In this document: piece by piece, positions 36,569-36,645 of the stretch
Position numbering within the stretch: the stretch's first letter is position 1
Layout of the letters: each line of letters opens with the position of its first letter
Source: a virus
Reading direction: 5' to 3' (one strand)
Virus record (IMG/VR): IMGVR_UViG_3300044638_003803
Span: 1-36,645 of that record
Length of the DNA stretch: 36,645 bases
Translations under genes and position numbers: made by a program
Notes under the pieces: generated by a model
Database searches by the model: none
Told to the model about the DNA's origin: nothing
The model's input: only the letters and a program-made list of their open reading frames with translations

Positions 36569-36645
36569 ATGACTTCTGCACAACTGCATACATCCAAGGA
36601 CTCTAAGGGTATTATTCACGGTGAGTTTCCTTTCATTTTTGCTCT
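36569..36645 (+). CDS. Start of a gene cut by the right edge
   Basis: ATG 36569 preceded by GGGAGAAG at about 36559-36566, a good ribosome-binding site. Twenty-five codons are visible (MTSAQLHTSKDSKGIIHGEF then PFIFA) with no stop. Position after the neck genes suggests a further head-tail or tail gene, but the fragment is too short to identify. Confidence 0.55.
   Translation, partial: MTSAQLHTSKDSKGIIHGEFPFIFA

Noticed and set aside
1-36645. Integrase, attachment site, tRNA or transposase genes
   Set aside because: Nothing in either strand resembled a tyrosine or serine recombinase, a cloverleaf or a transposase, so lifestyle cannot be judged from this window.

Overview
The window is part of a tailed double-stranded DNA phage genome. 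All 62 genes I can support lie on the + strand, tightly packed, with 1-8 bp overlaps of the TAATG, TGATG and ATGA type. Recognisable virion and packaging genes are a large terminase (22810), a portal (29544), a coiled-coil scaffold candidate (31287), an N4-gp56-type HK97-fold major capsid protein (32130), head-tail connector candidates (35150, 35968), a large fibre/adhesin block (11457-20951) and an M15-type endolysin (20961). The sequence is AT-leaning. Eleven or more genes start exactly 6 nt after a TAnnnT hexamer with no Shine-Dalgarno, as in leaderless actinobacterial transcripts, and one protein has a long Thr/Ser linker of a kind common in actinobacterial secreted proteins. I therefore infer an actinobacterial host, perhaps a moderate-GC freshwater or marine lineage. 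The host is an inference, not something the sequence proves.

Layout. (1) 1-10100: an accessory block of small genes. It holds four or five ADP-ribosyltransferase(ART)-like proteins (1516, 2177, 8740, 9707, possibly 6959), four minimal ParB-like proteins (1800, 2458, 6499, 8345), a GNAT-like protein (292), an FmdB-type zinc ribbon (6311), a small zinc-knuckle protein (8214), and three large tandem paralogs (2945, 3748, 4659) ending in a nearly invariant C-terminal tail. Many members share a short N-terminal signature centred on Gln-Phe although the downstream folds are unrelated. (2) 10107-11431: a secreted Thr-rich protein and a small membrane protein. (3) 11457-20951: fibres, collar, collagen-like and glycine-rich adhesins, including one duplicated fibre+adhesin pair, plus two small assembly-type proteins. 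(4) 20961-22813: endolysin, coiled-coil peptide, KTSX-domain protein, membrane protein and small pre-terminase protein. (5) 22810-29530: terminase followed by small proteins, a holin-like protein, a helix-turn-helix-like protein preceded by two inverted repeats, a metallophosphoesterase, a proteasome/HslV-like Ntn hydrolase and a second membrane protein. (6) 29544-36645: portal, scaffold, capsid (followed by a clear intrinsic terminator), capsid-adjacent protein, an S74-terminated fibre, connectors, and the start of another gene cut by the right edge.

Tail tube, tape measure, baseplate, replication and integration genes are not visible and presumably lie outside the window. No gap without a gene exceeds about 120 bases. 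I saw no tRNA, rRNA, CRISPR array, insertion sequence or integrase.

How the parts may fit: regions 3-6 build and package the virion and lyse the host. Region 1 looks like a set of host-takeover effectors (ART, ParB-like, GNAT) that are individually transcribed from their own minimal promoters and may be handled together, for example packaged or recruited to one partner through the shared terminal peptides. That system-level reading is the main hypothesis of this annotation.
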